Positions 8,258-17,374 of a stretch of DNA of 64,000 nt are shown piece by piece. This DNA comes from Magnetospirillum sp. ME-1 (GTDB lineage: Bacteria; Pseudomonadota; Alphaproteobacteria; Rhodospirillales; Magnetospirillaceae). The notes under the pieces are model-generated. The model did not search any database. It saw only the letters and a list, made by a program, of their open reading frames with translations, and had not been told where the DNA came from. The stretch lies in NCBI RefSeq assembly GCF_002105535.1, contig NZ_CP015848.1:2339098-2403097 (forward strand), read 5' to 3'. A program made the position numbers and the translations under genes. The first letter of the stretch is position 1, and each line of letters opens with the position of its first letter.

Positions 8258-9712
8258 CTACGACCGCTGGGAGGAGCGAGCGCCGGCCTTTGCTGCGGCC
8301 TGCAGCTCGGCCTTCGTCTCCTCGACCAGCAGGTCGAAATCGAGCCTCTCCTGGGCGTTGTACCGCGAGATCCGCGCATCCAGCCATTCGCGGATGGTCT
8401 CCGCCCGCTCCTCCTGCCTATCGCCGCAAGGCGGTTCCCTGAGCGATTCCGCGGCGAACAGCCTGGCGATGGCCTTGAACGGGGCATGGCGGTTCGTGGC
8501 GATGAAATACCGAACGTAATCCTCCACGTCCGTCGCCAAAGCGAGGAACACCTGTTCCGGCAAATCTTCCTGTTGAGCAAGGGCAGCTCTCACGCCGAGG
8601 GCTTCATCGCCGGCCAGAGCGATGATCATGCGCTCCGGCAATAGGCGTCCTCTCCGTGAGATCGCTGCCCTGGCGCATTCGTCGATGCTGGCGGCCAATA
8701 TCTCCAGGATCCTCTCGGACAGCGGCTGCTTGCTGGCCGCGAGCGACTCATGGAGACGCGGATGCTCCGCAATCGCTTCGATGAGAGGCTCCGGCAGCAT
8801 CTGTTCTCGATCGATTGCCCAATGCGCGCCATAGGTCGAATAGAAGAACGGAGGCGAGTGGTCGTCGATTTCCATATATCTCTGATTGAAGATCAGAGAC
8901 GAGAGGACGTCGATTTCCAGGTCCTCCTTTCGCTGGGCGACGACCCAGCGCACCTCATCTTCCGTGTCCGCCGCCAACAATCGGATGATGTGCTTGGGCA
9001 GCATGACATGGGCGGCGACCATCTTCCGAACATCCACCCGCTCGTGGGCTGAAAGGATGGCAAGCGCCGACTCCGGCAGGCTTTCGTATTCCAGCAGGCG
9101 CTTGCAAACATCCGCATCGGCATTCGCGGCGAGCGAGGCAAGGACGGGTTCAGCCAATGGAAACCCCTCGGAGCCCCTGCCTGCAACGGTACAGCGGACA
9201 TAGCTGCTCCTATCGGAGGACAGGGCAAGAAGGATTCGGTCCGGCACCTCCAGCTTCCTGCCGGCGATGCCGGTTCGCACGTCGATGTCCGCATCGCTCG
9301 CCAGGGCGCTCATGATCGATTCCGGCATCGGCATCGGGCGCCATGCGACCGAACGGCGAACCGCACCTGCGTCATCGGCAGCAAGCGAAGACAGGACATC
9401 ATCAGGCAGATCCTGCCTGCGAATGGCGACGGCACTGCGAACCGATTGCTTCGCATCGGCAGCCATCGCGCGGATGGCGCGCTCAGTCAAAGGCTGCTCG
9501 CGCGCGGCGATGGCCAGGCGAACGGTCACGTCCGTGTCGAGGGCCAAGGCGTCGATGATCCGATCCGGAAGCGGTCGGCTGCGCCGAGCGACGAGGATGC
9601 GCTTGCGCGCACTGCCTGACGCGACGGCCGCGAGTTCATCGCCATCCAGCGCCTCGATGTCCGCAAGAGCGGAGACCCGTTTCCCTGTTCCGGATTTTCC
9701 CGCTGGATTCAC
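8258..9712 (-). CDS. leucine-rich-variant / HEAT-like repeat protein
   Basis: The 484-aa protein is built almost entirely of tandem units of about 23 residues with the pattern LP-x(2)-I-x(3)-LA-x-D-x(2)-x-VR-x(2)-IA-x-R (for example DRIIDALALDTDVTVRLAIA). At least a dozen units are visible before a charged C-terminal tail. Such alpha-solenoids act as binding scaffolds. The frame continues upstream to 10162, but that part mirrors the opposite-strand HD-domain gene. I place the start at GTG 9712, preceded by GGGAGGG. It is divergent from 9875. No enzyme motif is seen. Confidence 0.75.
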   Translation of the reverse strand: MNPAGKSGTGKRVSALADIEALDGDELAAVASGSARKRILVARRSRPLPDRIIDALALDTDVTVRLAIAAREQPLTERAIRAMAADAKQSVRSAVAIRRQDLPDDVLSSLAADDAGAVRRSVAWRPMPMPESIMSALASDADIDVRTGIAGRKLEVPDRILLALSSDRSSYVRCTVAGRGSEGFPLAEPVLASLAANADADVCKRLLEYESLPESALAILSAHERVDVRKMVAAHVMLPKHIIRLLAADTEDEVRWVVAQRKEDLEIDVLSSLIFNQRYMEIDDHSPPFFYSTYGAHWAIDREQMLPEPLIEAIAEHPRLHESLAASKQPLSERILEILAASIDECARAAISRRGRLLPERMIIALAGDEALGVRAALAQQEDLPEQVFLALATDVEDYVRYFIATNRHAPFKAIARLFAAESLREPPCGDRQEERAETIREWLDARISRYNAQERLDFDLLVEETKAELQAAAKAGARSSQRS

Positions 9713-9874
9713 GCCGCACCCTCCCGCCGATTTCCTCGCGCATATTGCCGCCGAGCGGCATGGCTGTCCATGCCGCACGGCACCGCAGGATCCGGCGCCG
9801 TTTCCGTTTCCGCCCCAGATAGGCTCCGATCGCGATGCGTGCAGGCGAGCATCGCACGGAGACAGGAGGAGGCC

Positions 9875-10543
9875 ATGAAGCATCGGGCATTCGCCCTCGA
9901 CGAAGCCGCCGAAGCAGGCTGGAACCATTCCCTCGCCCCTGCGGAGGCCTGGGAACCGCCTGAAGAGGCCGACGCGGCCTTCCCCTCGGTTCCATCCCTC
10001 AGGGCCCTGCTCGCCGCCGTACGGGCGGGAGCGCCGCTCCGCCGCTCGCCGTGGCATGGCGAGGACCACTGGATGCGGGTGGCGGCCGCCGGACTGGCCA
10101 TCCGGGATCTGCTGCGTCCGGAAGCGGACGGGGTGGTGCTGGTGCTGTTCGGGCTCCTGCACGACGCCTCACGCCTGGCGGAGAGCGGCGACATCGGGCA
10201 CGGGCCCCGGGCCGCGCTGGCGGCAGGGCGGCTCAACGCCGCCGGGCTGATCGTCCTGGATGGAGATCGCCTCGATGCTCTCCGCCGCGCCTGCCGCGGG
10301 CATACCATGGGAAGGACGTCGGAAGACCCGATCATCGGGACCTGCTGGGACGCCGATCGCTGCGATCTGCGCCGGGGAGGCCTGCGCCGGGACCCCTCCC
10401 TCCTCTCCATTCCCGAGGAAAAGCTCGGCGCCGTCGATGCGATGACCGACGGCGCTCCGAAATCATGGACCGGGCTGCTCCGCTGGGCTCAGCGCCCCAT
10501 GCCCTTGTCCGGCGTGGTTCTCGGACGGACAGGCTGGCCGTAG
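9875..10543 (+). CDS. HD-domain protein, probable phosphohydrolase
   Basis: The 222-aa protein carries HGEDHW (H61, H65), LLHDASR (H96-D97), an HGPRAA segment (H109), a CRGHTMG segment (H143) and CWDADRCDL (D159, D161). This spacing fits HD-superfamily metal-dependent phosphohydrolases, and CWDADR is common in a bacterial subgroup of unknown substrate. It is cytoplasmic, with no other domain. The start ATG is preceded by AGGAGGAGG. The last 55 bp overlap the convergent gene 10489-11295. Confidence 0.8.
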   Translation: MKHRAFALDEAAEAGWNHSLAPAEAWEPPEEADAAFPSVPSLRALLAAVRAGAPLRRSPWHGEDHWMRVAAAGLAIRDLLRPEADGVVLVLFGLLHDASRLAESGDIGHGPRAALAAGRLNAAGLIVLDGDRLDALRRACRGHTMGRTSEDPIIGTCWDADRCDLRRGGLRRDPSLLSIPEEKLGAVDAMTDGAPKSWTGLLRWAQRPMPLSGVVLGRTGWP

Positions 10544-11295
10544 AACATCGCCGCTTCCCGGCGGATGGAGAGCACGCCGTTGACCAGCGTGGCGCCGGAC
10601 TCCCGCAGGCCGGGAACCTGGATGCCTTCCATCGGCTTCCTGCCGCTCACGGCGAAATGCTCGGCCTCGTAGGCCTTCCGTCCTTCCGGATCGAGGGCCG
10701 CCACCCTCCGCTTGACGAGCGCCGCGACATCCAGATCCGCCATCATGCGCGGGCGCGCCGCGATCCTGGCCAGTCCCTTCGGACCCATCGCCGGGTTCGA
10801 CAGCGCCAGGCGGCGGAGCGACGAATGATCCAAGGCGATGGAGCTGAGGAGGTCGGGCGGCACCCGGGGGTCCGTGCAGAGGCGGAAGCGGACGTTCCTG
10901 CCGGCATCGCCGGGAAGGGACGCCAGCCTCTCGTATTCCTTGGGCGAAAGTCCGGGCGTCTCCAGCTTCAGCTCGGCCTCATGGGCGACATGGCAGTCGA
11001 GCATGCGGGCGATATCCAGCCGCCGCTTCAGGAGAGGAACGTCGCCGGACACCTTCACGGATCCGTCCTTGAAGTCCAGCCAGGATGGGCGGAAGTCGTC
11101 CAGGCCGCCCGAGCGGTAGCCCTCGTCCCGGCAGAAGTCGTGGAAGCGCCGCAGGGCCCGGATGACATCCTGCTCGGGGAAATCCCCCAGGCTCTTCAGC
11201 GGCTTTCCGTCCGCGATCTCGGCGCGCTCGCGCGGCGTTCCGACGCAATCGATGATCTGGCGGACCGCTTCGTGGTAATCGGTTGGCGCAGCCAT
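10489..11295 (-). CDS. hypothetical protein, 268 aa
   Basis: No family was assigned. The protein is soluble, with an N-terminal helical part and a central stretch around residues 130-190 (DPRVPPDLLSSIALDHSSLR, then RLALSNPAM and RIAARPRM). This stretch repeats the LP-x-LL-x-x-LA-x-D-x-x-R-x-LA rhythm of the repeat protein at 8258-9712, so a short leucine-rich-variant segment is likely. The ATG at 11295 follows AGGAGGAGG. It is the last gene of a minus-strand run from 12699, and its 3' end overlaps the HD-domain gene. Confidence 0.6.
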   Translation of the reverse strand: MAAPTDYHEAVRQIIDCVGTPRERAEIADGKPLKSLGDFPEQDVIRALRRFHDFCRDEGYRSGGLDDFRPSWLDFKDGSVKVSGDVPLLKRRLDIARMLDCHVAHEAELKLETPGLSPKEYERLASLPGDAGRNVRFRLCTDPRVPPDLLSSIALDHSSLRRLALSNPAMGPKGLARIAARPRMMADLDVAALVKRRVAALDPEGRKAYEAEHFAVSGRKPMEGIQVPGLRESGATLVNGVLSIRREAAMFYGQPVRPRTTPDKGMGR

Positions 11296-11354
11296 GGAAA
11301 CCTCCTCCTGTCGGGCGACGAGGAGAAGGTGTGGCCGGATGCCGTTTCCGGGAC

Positions 11355-11999
11355 TCAGGCGGCGGGAAGCCTCTCCATCGCCTCCATCTCCTTGCGCCAG
11401 CGGATCGGCTGCGCCCCCTGCCGCTCGGCATCGAGCTCCATGAGCCATTCCGGACGCGTGTAGCGCAGGATCCAGCGGGCCTCGGAATCGTCCGCGACGA
11501 GGCCGGCGACGAGGCCGCGCTCGGAACTGCGCCCGCCCGCCTCCTTCTCGCGATGCAGGACGGCATCCCAGCGCTCCAGCCACAGCTCGGCCCGCCTCAC
11601 CGGATGCGGCTCCCGCATCGCCTTCCAGGTCAGGACATTCTCGGGGAGCGACATGACGCCGAGCCCCCTGTCGTCGTCGAACGGGTAGAGCACGAGCAGC
11701 CCCCGGCATTCCGCCTCCCAGCAGAACGCGACCATGGCGGCGACCTCCGCCTCCGTCGGCCCCTCGAACCGGAGGACGGCGGGAAGCATGACCGCCTCGA
11801 CCCGCTCGCGGAGCGCGATCGCCCGCGCTGCCGCCCTACCCGCCTCGGCCGCCGCCGCCGCGTCGCCCGAAGCCGCCACCTTCGCCGCGGCCTCCAGCCG
11901 GAACGCGTACATCCCCGGCTCGGCGCCGAGCACCGGCTCGATGCCATCCGGCAGGAATCCCCCGCCCCCGATCGACATGTCCTCGACGATGACCTTCAT
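11355..11999 (-). CDS. hypothetical protein, 214 aa
   Basis: No family was recognised. Residues 25-75 form a long alanine-rich helix (AAKVAASGDAAAAAEAGRAA). The C-terminal half has several tryptophans (WEAECRGLLVLYPFDDD, RYTRPEWLMELDAE). There is no signal peptide. The ATG at 11999 follows GGAGGGGG. It sits 40 bp downstream of 12040-12699 on the same strand, so cotranscription is likely. Confidence 0.6.
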   Translation of the reverse strand: MKVIVEDMSIGGGGFLPDGIEPVLGAEPGMYAFRLEAAAKVAASGDAAAAAEAGRAAARAIALRERVEAVMLPAVLRFEGPTEAEVAAMVAFCWEAECRGLLVLYPFDDDRGLGVMSLPENVLTWKAMREPHPVRRAELWLERWDAVLHREKEAGGRSSERGLVAGLVADDSEARWILRYTRPEWLMELDAERQGAQPIRWRKEMEAMERLPAA

Positions 12000-12039
12000 C
12001 CCATCCCCCTCCGCTGCCGCGCCCCCCGGCGCATGGAAA

Positions 12040-12699
12040 TCACATGGGAGCTTCCGGCTCTCCGCCAAGCCCTTCCTCGGAATCGGCTTCCTCTCCGTCC
12101 AGGACGAGCCGCGCCCTCGCCGCGAAGGCGATGGGAAGCGCCTTCCCCAGGAAGGCTTCGAGGGGCATGGGACGGGCGGGAAGGACCGTGAGCAGTTCGT
12201 CCTTGGCCTGGTCCATGACGCCGGTCCATACCATCGCATCCGTGCCGAGGAGCCGGAACATCGCGCAGGCCGCATCGTAGCCGCAGGCGAAGGCATGCTC
12301 GGGTGCCTGCTCCGTCTCGGCGCGATGCCCCGCGAGGATGGCGAGGCCCGTCAGCAGCACCGTCCAGACGGGGCCGCAGGGCATGTCCGCCTCGATGCCC
12401 AGATCCTCGACGAGGGCGCAGGCCGTCCGCCGCAGCAGGACATCGAGGAACTCCTCCTCGGATCCCGGCGAGAGGAGCAGCCTGCCCAGCTCGTCATCCT
12501 CGACGATCAGCGGATGGGCATCCGCATGCAGGCCACCGAGATGCGCATTCGAGACGGACACCTGCGCCGCGCGATCGTCGGCGTCGATGGCCTCCGGCGC
12601 CCAGGAGCGCAGAAGGGGCGCGGGATGGAACCCGCCAAGCAAGGCGGAAAGGAACTGGCTCCCCGCCCGAAGCACCCTGATCTCCGTTTCACCCGCCAT
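12040..12699 (-). CDS. hypothetical protein, 219 aa
   Basis: The function is unknown. The protein is acidic and predicted soluble. Residues 110-130 form a hydrophobic helix (WTVLLTGLAILAG), too short and isolated to call a membrane segment. Cysteines occur at several points, but no metal motif is evident. The start ATG at 12699 follows GAGGAGGCGG, in preference to an upstream extension. It is the first gene of the minus-strand run 12699-10489 and is divergent from 12877, with a palindromic operator between them. Confidence 0.6.
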   Translation of the reverse strand: MAGETEIRVLRAGSQFLSALLGGFHPAPLLRSWAPEAIDADDRAAQVSVSNAHLGGLHADAHPLIVEDDELGRLLLSPGSEEEFLDVLLRRTACALVEDLGIEADMPCGPVWTVLLTGLAILAGHRAETEQAPEHAFACGYDAACAMFRLLGTDAMVWTGVMDQAKDELLTVLPARPMPLEAFLGKALPIAFAARARLVLDGEEADSEEGLGGEPEAPM

Positions 12700-12818
12700 C
12701 ACCCGCCTCCTCTGCGGACCATTCCGCCGAGGAAGGAGATGGGGCCGGGCGACACCGGAATCGGAAGAGGAGGAAAACGGCGGAAAGCCCGGAAAATCGC
12801 TGCGATGGGGGTGGACAA

Positions 12819-12835
12819 TAGGCACAATGTGCCTA
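12819..12835. promoter_or_regulatory. 17-bp palindrome, candidate operator (copy 2)
   Basis: TAGGCACAATGTGCCTA is an exact inverted repeat around a central A, with the same architecture as the site at 7358-7374. It lies in the divergent region between 12699 (minus) and 12877 (plus) and could control both directions. Confidence 0.6.
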
Positions 12836-12876
12836 CATCAGGATCATGGGCATCCCGCCCCGGCCGGAGACGCGAC

Positions 12877-13332
12877 ATGAAGGATCTGCTTCACCTCCTC
12901 GAAGGAATCCCCACGGTGCTTCGCCACAGCTCGAAGACGTCCTACGAGATCCTCGTCCTGCATCTCGAGGCCTACCGCGAACCCAGGCTCATGGTCATGA
13001 CCGGGCCGCTGGTCCTCGACGAGGACGACCACAACAAGGTCCGCCGCCGCTACGAGCTCGCCTCGGCCCGCTACGAGACCATCGAGATCAACATCGAGGC
13101 CCTCCGCGAGGAGATGTCCGAGGATGGCTTCATGACGGAGCATGTCCTTCCGCTCCTTCCGGGATGGAGGACCTACGAGACCACCTACAGCCGCGCCGCC
13201 GGCACCGTCATCGTCCGGGCGGGAACGAACGAGATGGGGGTCGGCCACCACGCCATTCGCCTCGATTCCTGCGTCAGGGCCTACAACGGACCTCCGGCGC
13301 CCTGGGCCGACCGCCGCCGCGTCGCCGCGTGA
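12877..13332 (+). CDS. hypothetical protein, 151 aa
   Basis: No family was recognised. The protein is mixed alpha/beta with an acidic stretch (LVLDEDDHNKVRRRY) and a C-terminal beta-rich part. The ATG at 12877 follows CGGAGACG. It is the first gene of the second operator-plus-HTH module, and its 3' end meets the HTH gene at 13344. It shares position, but not sequence, with 7411-7878. Confidence 0.55.
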   Translation: MKDLLHLLEGIPTVLRHSSKTSYEILVLHLEAYREPRLMVMTGPLVLDEDDHNKVRRRYELASARYETIEINIEALREEMSEDGFMTEHVLPLLPGWRTYETTYSRAAGTVIVRAGTNEMGVGHHAIRLDSCVRAYNGPPAPWADRRRVAA

Positions 13333-13343
13333 TGGAGGCCGCC

Positions 13344-13598
13344 ATGCGCCCCGACGACCTCTCCCGCGTCGCCCGCGCCATCTACGGGGACAGATGGCAG
13401 CGGGATCTCGCCCGGGGCCTCCGCATCGCCGAGCGGACCGTCCGCTACTGGGCCGCAGGCGAAAGGGAGGTTCCAGATCACTACGCGGACCTGCTGCTGG
13501 CCATCGAGCCGCTGGCCGACCACCTCGCCATGCGGGAGCAGCCGAAGGGAGCCAGCCTCATCGGACGCCTCGTCGAGGTCGCGACCGCACGCGCCTGA
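13344..13598 (+). CDS. small HTH DNA-binding protein (paralogue of 7890)
   Basis: This 84-aa protein is mainly one helix-turn-helix: DLARGLRIAERTVRYWAAG with the following VPDHYADLLLAI. It aligns along most of its length with the product of 7890-8225 but lacks that protein's C-terminal coiled coil. The ATG at 13344 follows GGAGGCC, and an alternative ATG lies at 13332. It is a likely autoregulator of its module through the palindrome at 12819-12835. That link is inferred from layout only. Confidence 0.7.
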   Translation: MRPDDLSRVARAIYGDRWQRDLARGLRIAERTVRYWAAGEREVPDHYADLLLAIEPLADHLAMREQPKGASLIGRLVEVATARA

Positions 13599-13712
13599 TG
13601 CGTCCCGTCCTGGACAACCGGCCCGCGAGGCAGCATCCTCCGGCAAGGAAGAAGGGAATCCGCCCAAGCGGGGGCGAGGACCGAACGCCCCCGATGGGCG
13701 GAAGGATTGACG

Positions 13713-14111
13713 ATGCACATCACCGACAAGCCGTTCCACTCGCGGCTCTCCACCCTCATCACCCTATCCGTCGATGAGGAGGGCCGCTGCGCGATCACGA
13801 CGCCGGGAGAACCGGCCGGACCGGGCGTGCTCGCCTATCCCCTCTTCCAGAGCGAGGACGGACACCACCGGGCGATCACCATCATCGCCCTCGAGAACGC
13901 CGATCTCGCCGCCGCCATGCACGGCTCGATGCCGGGCTCCGTCCTGCGCTCAGTCCGGGACGAGGGCGGCGTCCTCTGGATCGTCGCCCTGGCCGAGGAC
14001 AACGAATTCGACGAGCTGTGCGTCCATCACGGCATCGAGCCGGGAACCGGCAAAGTCCAGCCGATCCTCCTCGCGCTGAGGGACGATCTCTCGCCCGTCA
14101 TCCGGATGTAG
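13713..14111 (+). CDS. hypothetical protein, 132 aa
   Basis: The function is unknown. The protein is predicted beta-rich and soluble (LSTLITLSVDEEGRCAITTP, then SVLRSVRDEGGVLWIVALAE), with no known motif. The ATG at 13713 follows GGAAGGA. A TTG two codons upstream is possible. It is followed after 3 bp by the small gene at 14115. Confidence 0.6.
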   Translation: MHITDKPFHSRLSTLITLSVDEEGRCAITTPGEPAGPGVLAYPLFQSEDGHHRAITIIALENADLAAAMHGSMPGSVLRSVRDEGGVLWIVALAEDNEFDELCVHHGIEPGTGKVQPILLALRDDLSPVIRM

Positions 14112-14114
14112 CGG

Positions 14115-14291
14115 ATGACCCCGAAGGAGATGGAGGCCGAAACGGCCGCCGTCGCCGCGCGGCTGCTCGCCGAGGCCTCGGCCGCCGTCCGGAACAGCCC
14201 CGAACAGGCCCTGGATCTCGCCCGCCGGGCCGTGGCCACGCTCGAGACCTCCTGCATCGTCGCGCGCCTGGCAGGCAGGCAAGGGGGCTGA
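14115..14291 (+). CDS. small helical protein, 58 aa
   Basis: A short open frame begins MTPKEMEAETAAVAARLLAE and ends in a Gly-rich tail. It is predicted to be one or two alanine-rich helices. The start lies 3 bp after the stop of 13713-14111, so it would be translated by re-initiation. No clear independent ribosome binding site is seen. It is convergent with the MCP gene. Confidence 0.45.
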   Translation: MTPKEMEAETAAVAARLLAEASAAVRNSPEQALDLARRAVATLETSCIVARLAGRQGG

Positions 14292-14343
14292 AGCGCCACG
14301 GGCGCCGGATCGCTCCGACGCCCGGCCGCCATGACCGAGAGGA

Positions 14344-16446
14344 TCAGCGGCCAGCGGCGACGCGCGCCAGCTCGCGATCGGTTCCGAGAATATGCTCGGC
14401 CAACCAATCCTTGAGGAAGACGAGGACCGACATCGACAGCGTCGCCGAGCCGGAGACCAGCCGCGTGCGGAAATCCCCCACCTTCGCCACGAACTCGGCG
14501 TGCGCCGCCCGATGCTCGGCGGAGAAGGCGTAGCCCGGAAGGGTGCGCATCAGCTCCTCCTCGCGCCCGAAATGCTCGACGGTGTAGGCCACCAGGCCGT
14601 CGACCACCTCGCGGGCCCGCGCCGGGCCGGATCCGTCCTGCATGGCGCGATAGAGGTCATTGACCATGGCCACCAGGCGCTCGTGGTCATGATCGATCAT
14701 GGCGTTGCCGACCTTCAGCGCATCCGACCAGGGAAGGAAATCCCCAGAGGATGCGGCATCGGAGATGGCCAGCGCCCCGATGTCCGAGAGGTGCCGATCG
14801 ATGCCGGCCTTCAGGATCTCCGAACGGGAGCGCAGGGACACCGCCGCCGAATGCACCTGCCGGGATTCAGCATCGGTGCGCTTCGCCGCATCCAGCACAT
14901 CCTCGGACGACGAGGACACCTCCGACGCCGCAGCCGCCACCGAGGCGGCGCCCCGGGCGATCTCGCCGGCGGCCGCCGACTGCTGCTCCACGGCCGAGGA
15001 GATCGTCCCCGAGATGCCGTGCAGCTCGCCCACCACGGAACCGATGGCCCCCAGCGCCGCGACGGCATCCTCCGTGAAGCCCCGGATGCTCTCGACCCGC
15101 TGCTCGATCTCTCCAGTCGCCCTCTGCGTTTCCGCGGCGAGCTGCTTCACCTCGCCGGCGACCACCGCGAAGCCCCTTCCCGCTTCGCCGGCCCGCGCCG
15201 CCTCGATCGTGGCGTTGAGCGCCAGCATGCGGGTCTGCGATGAAATGGTGCGGATGAGATCCACGACGGAGCCGATCTCGGACGCGCTGGCGGCCAGCGA
15301 CCGCACCAGCCCATCGGTGCGCGCCGTCTCCGACGAAGCCGTCTCCGCCACGGAGGCCGAAAGGGCCACCTGGCGGGCGATCTCCTCGATGGAGGCCGTC
15401 AGCTCCTCGGCGGCCGCCGCGACCGTCTGGGCCGACCCCAAGGCCGTCGCCGCCGCTTCGGAAGCAACCGACGCCTGCGCCGCCGAGCGCTCGGAGGCCG
15501 AGGACAGGCCCTGCGCCGCGCCTTCGAGCTGGACGATGGACGCCTGCACATCGGCCATGGACGCCGAGGACTGGCCATCGAACTCAACGGTCAGGGCCTC
15601 GACCTTGCGGGCCCGCTCCACGCGGGCACGGCTCTCCTCCTGCGCCTTCGCATCGGAGGCGCGCCGTTCGATGCGTCCGCGCCGCCACGCCTCGACCGAA
15701 CGGGCGATGGCCCCGATCTCGTCGCCTCGGCCCGCATCCGTGATCTCGATCCCGTCGATGTTCCCTTCGGCCATGCGGCCAAGAGCGCCGACCACCCGAT
15801 CCAGCGGACGGACGATGCCGCGCACGTTCAGCCAGGCCATGCCCAGCGCCAGGGCGACCGCCGGGAAGGTGAGCGCCGCGATGAGCAGGCCGATCCACAG
15901 CGCCCTCCGGTCGATGTCATCGACGAAGGAGCCGGTGGCCACGATGAAGGGGGTTCCGGGCACAGCCAGCGCATAGGACAGCTTCGGCCTGTCGCCATCG
16001 GCTCCCCTCGCCCAGCGATACCGCACGAAGCCGCCTTCCGGCGAGCCGGCCGCCTCCGCGAGACCAGCGACGATGCGCACCCCGTCCGGATCCTTCAGGT
16101 CCGAGAGGTCCTTCCCGACGAGGGAGGCGATCGGATGCGCCCGCATGACGCCCGAGCGGTCGAGCACGAAGACGTATTCCTCATGCCCGCCATCGTCGAA
16201 GCGCATCCGGCCGACCGAAGCGACGGCGGAAAGCGCCTTCTCCCCGTCCGCCCCATCACCCGCCGAAGCCTCGATGATCGACGCCCCCGCTTGGGCGAGC
16301 CTGCGCAGATCCTCCTGGCGATCCGTCGTCGCCGTGTGCCAAACGAGCGCAAGGCCGACCAGTCCGCCGACGATCGGGATGAAGGCGGCGAAGACCGCCT
16401 GCAGCATGAGCTTCGTGCGGATGCGGATGTCGTCGATCGACCTCAT
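14344..16446 (-). CDS. methyl-accepting chemotaxis protein with C-terminal hemerythrin domain
   Basis: This 700-aa receptor is probably a sensor for oxygen or redox state. From the N-terminus it has a first membrane helix near residues 15-37, a periplasmic single-Cache-type domain ([20 protein letters not shown], then [13 protein letters not shown]) and a second membrane helix near 195-215. A HAMP segment, a long MCP signalling coiled coil with the tip [20 protein letters not shown], and a hemerythrin domain from about residue 575 follow. The latter shows [25 protein letters not shown] and [10 protein letters not shown], the residues that bind a di-iron centre. Fusions of this type are typical of magnetotactic spirilla. 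No che genes are nearby, so it must use chromosomal signalling proteins. The start ATG at 16446 is preceded by GGGGAACG. Confidence 0.93.
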   Translation of the reverse strand: MRSIDDIRIRTKLMLQAVFAAFIPIVGGLVGLALVWHTATTDRQEDLRRLAQAGASIIEASAGDGADGEKALSAVASVGRMRFDDGGHEEYVFVLDRSGVMRAHPIASLVGKDLSDLKDPDGVRIVAGLAEAAGSPEGGFVRYRWARGADGDRPKLSYALAVPGTPFIVATGSFVDDIDRRALWIGLLIAALTFPAVALALGMAWLNVRGIVRPLDRVVGALGRMAEGNIDGIEITDAGRGDEIGAIARSVEAWRRGRIERRASDAKAQEESRARVERARKVEALTVEFDGQSSASMADVQASIVQLEGAAQGLSSASERSAAQASVASEAAATALGSAQTVAAAAEELTASIEEIARQVALSASVAETASSETARTDGLVRSLAASASEIGSVVDLIRTISSQTRMLALNATIEAARAGEAGRGFAVVAGEVKQLAAETQRATGEIEQRVESIRGFTEDAVAALGAIGSVVGELHGISGTISSAVEQQSAAAGEIARGAASVAAAASEVSSSSEDVLDAAKRTDAESRQVHSAAVSLRSRSEILKAGIDRHLSDIGALAISDAASSGDFLPWSDALKVGNAMIDHDHERLVAMVNDLYRAMQDGSGPARAREVVDGLVAYTVEHFGREEELMRTLPGYAFSAEHRAAHAEFVAKVGDFRTRLVSGSATLSMSVLVFLKDWLAEHILGTDRELARVAAGR

Positions 16447-16524
16447 GGCCCGTTCCCCTTTCCTCTTCCGGATGGGGTGGAAGATGGGGCCGGGCGATCC
16501 CACGAACGCCGCTGCGACGGCGAC

Positions 16525-16547
16525 GCGCTCATCTCCTGCGGGAGCGC
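16525..16547 (+). promoter_or_regulatory. 5' UTR hairpin, copy 1
   Basis: The stem GCGCTC/GAGCGC encloses an 11-nt loop ending in CGG and is followed by GCCGCCGGCGC. The DUF3085-like gene starts 47 nt downstream. It is the most divergent member of the six-copy family. The stem keeps pairing although its bases differ from the other copies. Confidence 0.6.
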
Positions 16548-16593
16548 GCCGCCGGCGCAGCAGCCCAGCCACCATCCATCCAGGAGCAAGACC

Positions 16594-17259
16594 ATGGCCA
16601 AGCTCATCTTCAAGGTCGCCGACGTCCTCCCCCTCATCGCCCATTCCAAGGCCTCCCCCTCCCACAGCAAGGGCTGGGGCGACGACACGCCGACCCCCGG
16701 CCTGTTCCTTGTCCACGACCAGGGCATCTACCTCATGAGCAACGGCAATCCGCGGCAGATGGCCGACGGCTCGATCGGCGGCGAAGGCGTCGAGGGTCGC
16801 TCCAAGGTCGCCTACGCCGAAGGCTGCGACCCCGACAAGGATGCGGAATGGTGGGACAACGCCCGGGATCTCGTCGGCGGCGACGACTTCGCCGAGACCC
16901 TGCCGCTGGCGATGTTCGCCGGTCTCGAGGACTGCCCGGAAGCGACCTTCTGCCTGAAATTCACCGAGAGGGACATCCGCATCGAGATCGCGGCCCCGAA
17001 GAGGACCGTCGCGCGCGCCGACATCGCCGCCAAGCTCGAGAAGGCCTACGCCGAAGGCAAGATCCTGTTCCTCGAAACGCCCCGGTCGAAGAAGATCATG
17101 GTGGTCTCGACGAAGGAAGGAGCGGCTCCCCTTCCCCTGGACATCCGGCTCGCCCAGCTCCGCATCAGGTATCCCAAGGCCGTGGCGCTGAATACGCTGG
17201 ACCTCGGCAAGGCCTGCGGGATCTACGCGAAGGCCATCGGCGTCGTCCTCGAGGACTGA
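16594..17259 (+). CDS. DUF3085-like protein
   Basis: The 221-aa protein contains [32 protein letters not shown] and [11 protein letters not shown] within its first 105 residues. This is the signature of DUF3085 proteins found on alphaproteobacterial plasmids. Their function is unknown. The remaining 115 residues are not assigned. The ATG at 16594 follows AGGAGCAAG. A hairpin lies at 16525-16547. A conserved RNA motif named after DUF3085 genes has been described upstream of such genes, so the hairpin family here may be that motif. Confidence 0.75.
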   Translation: MAKLIFKVADVLPLIAHSKASPSHSKGWGDDTPTPGLFLVHDQGIYLMSNGNPRQMADGSIGGEGVEGRSKVAYAEGCDPDKDAEWWDNARDLVGGDDFAETLPLAMFAGLEDCPEATFCLKFTERDIRIEIAAPKRTVARADIAAKLEKAYAEGKILFLETPRSKKIMVVSTKEGAAPLPLDIRLAQLRIRYPKAVALNTLDLGKACGIYAKAIGVVLED

Positions 17260-17304
17260 TCGGCCCGGCGGGAGGCGAAGCCAATCGCCTCCCCCACCGG
17301 CCCC

Positions 17305-17332
17305 GCGTCCTCTTGATCCTTCGGGAGGACGC
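17305..17332 (+). promoter_or_regulatory. 5' UTR hairpin, copy 2
   Basis: The 8-bp stem GCGTCCTC/GAGGACGC encloses a 12-nt loop ending in CCTTCGG, followed by GCCGCCGGCGCGG. The next start codon is 42 nt downstream, at 17375. Confidence 0.65.
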
Positions 17333-17374
17333 GCCGCCGGCGCGGGCCACCCCATTCCCGAACAGGAGGCCCGC

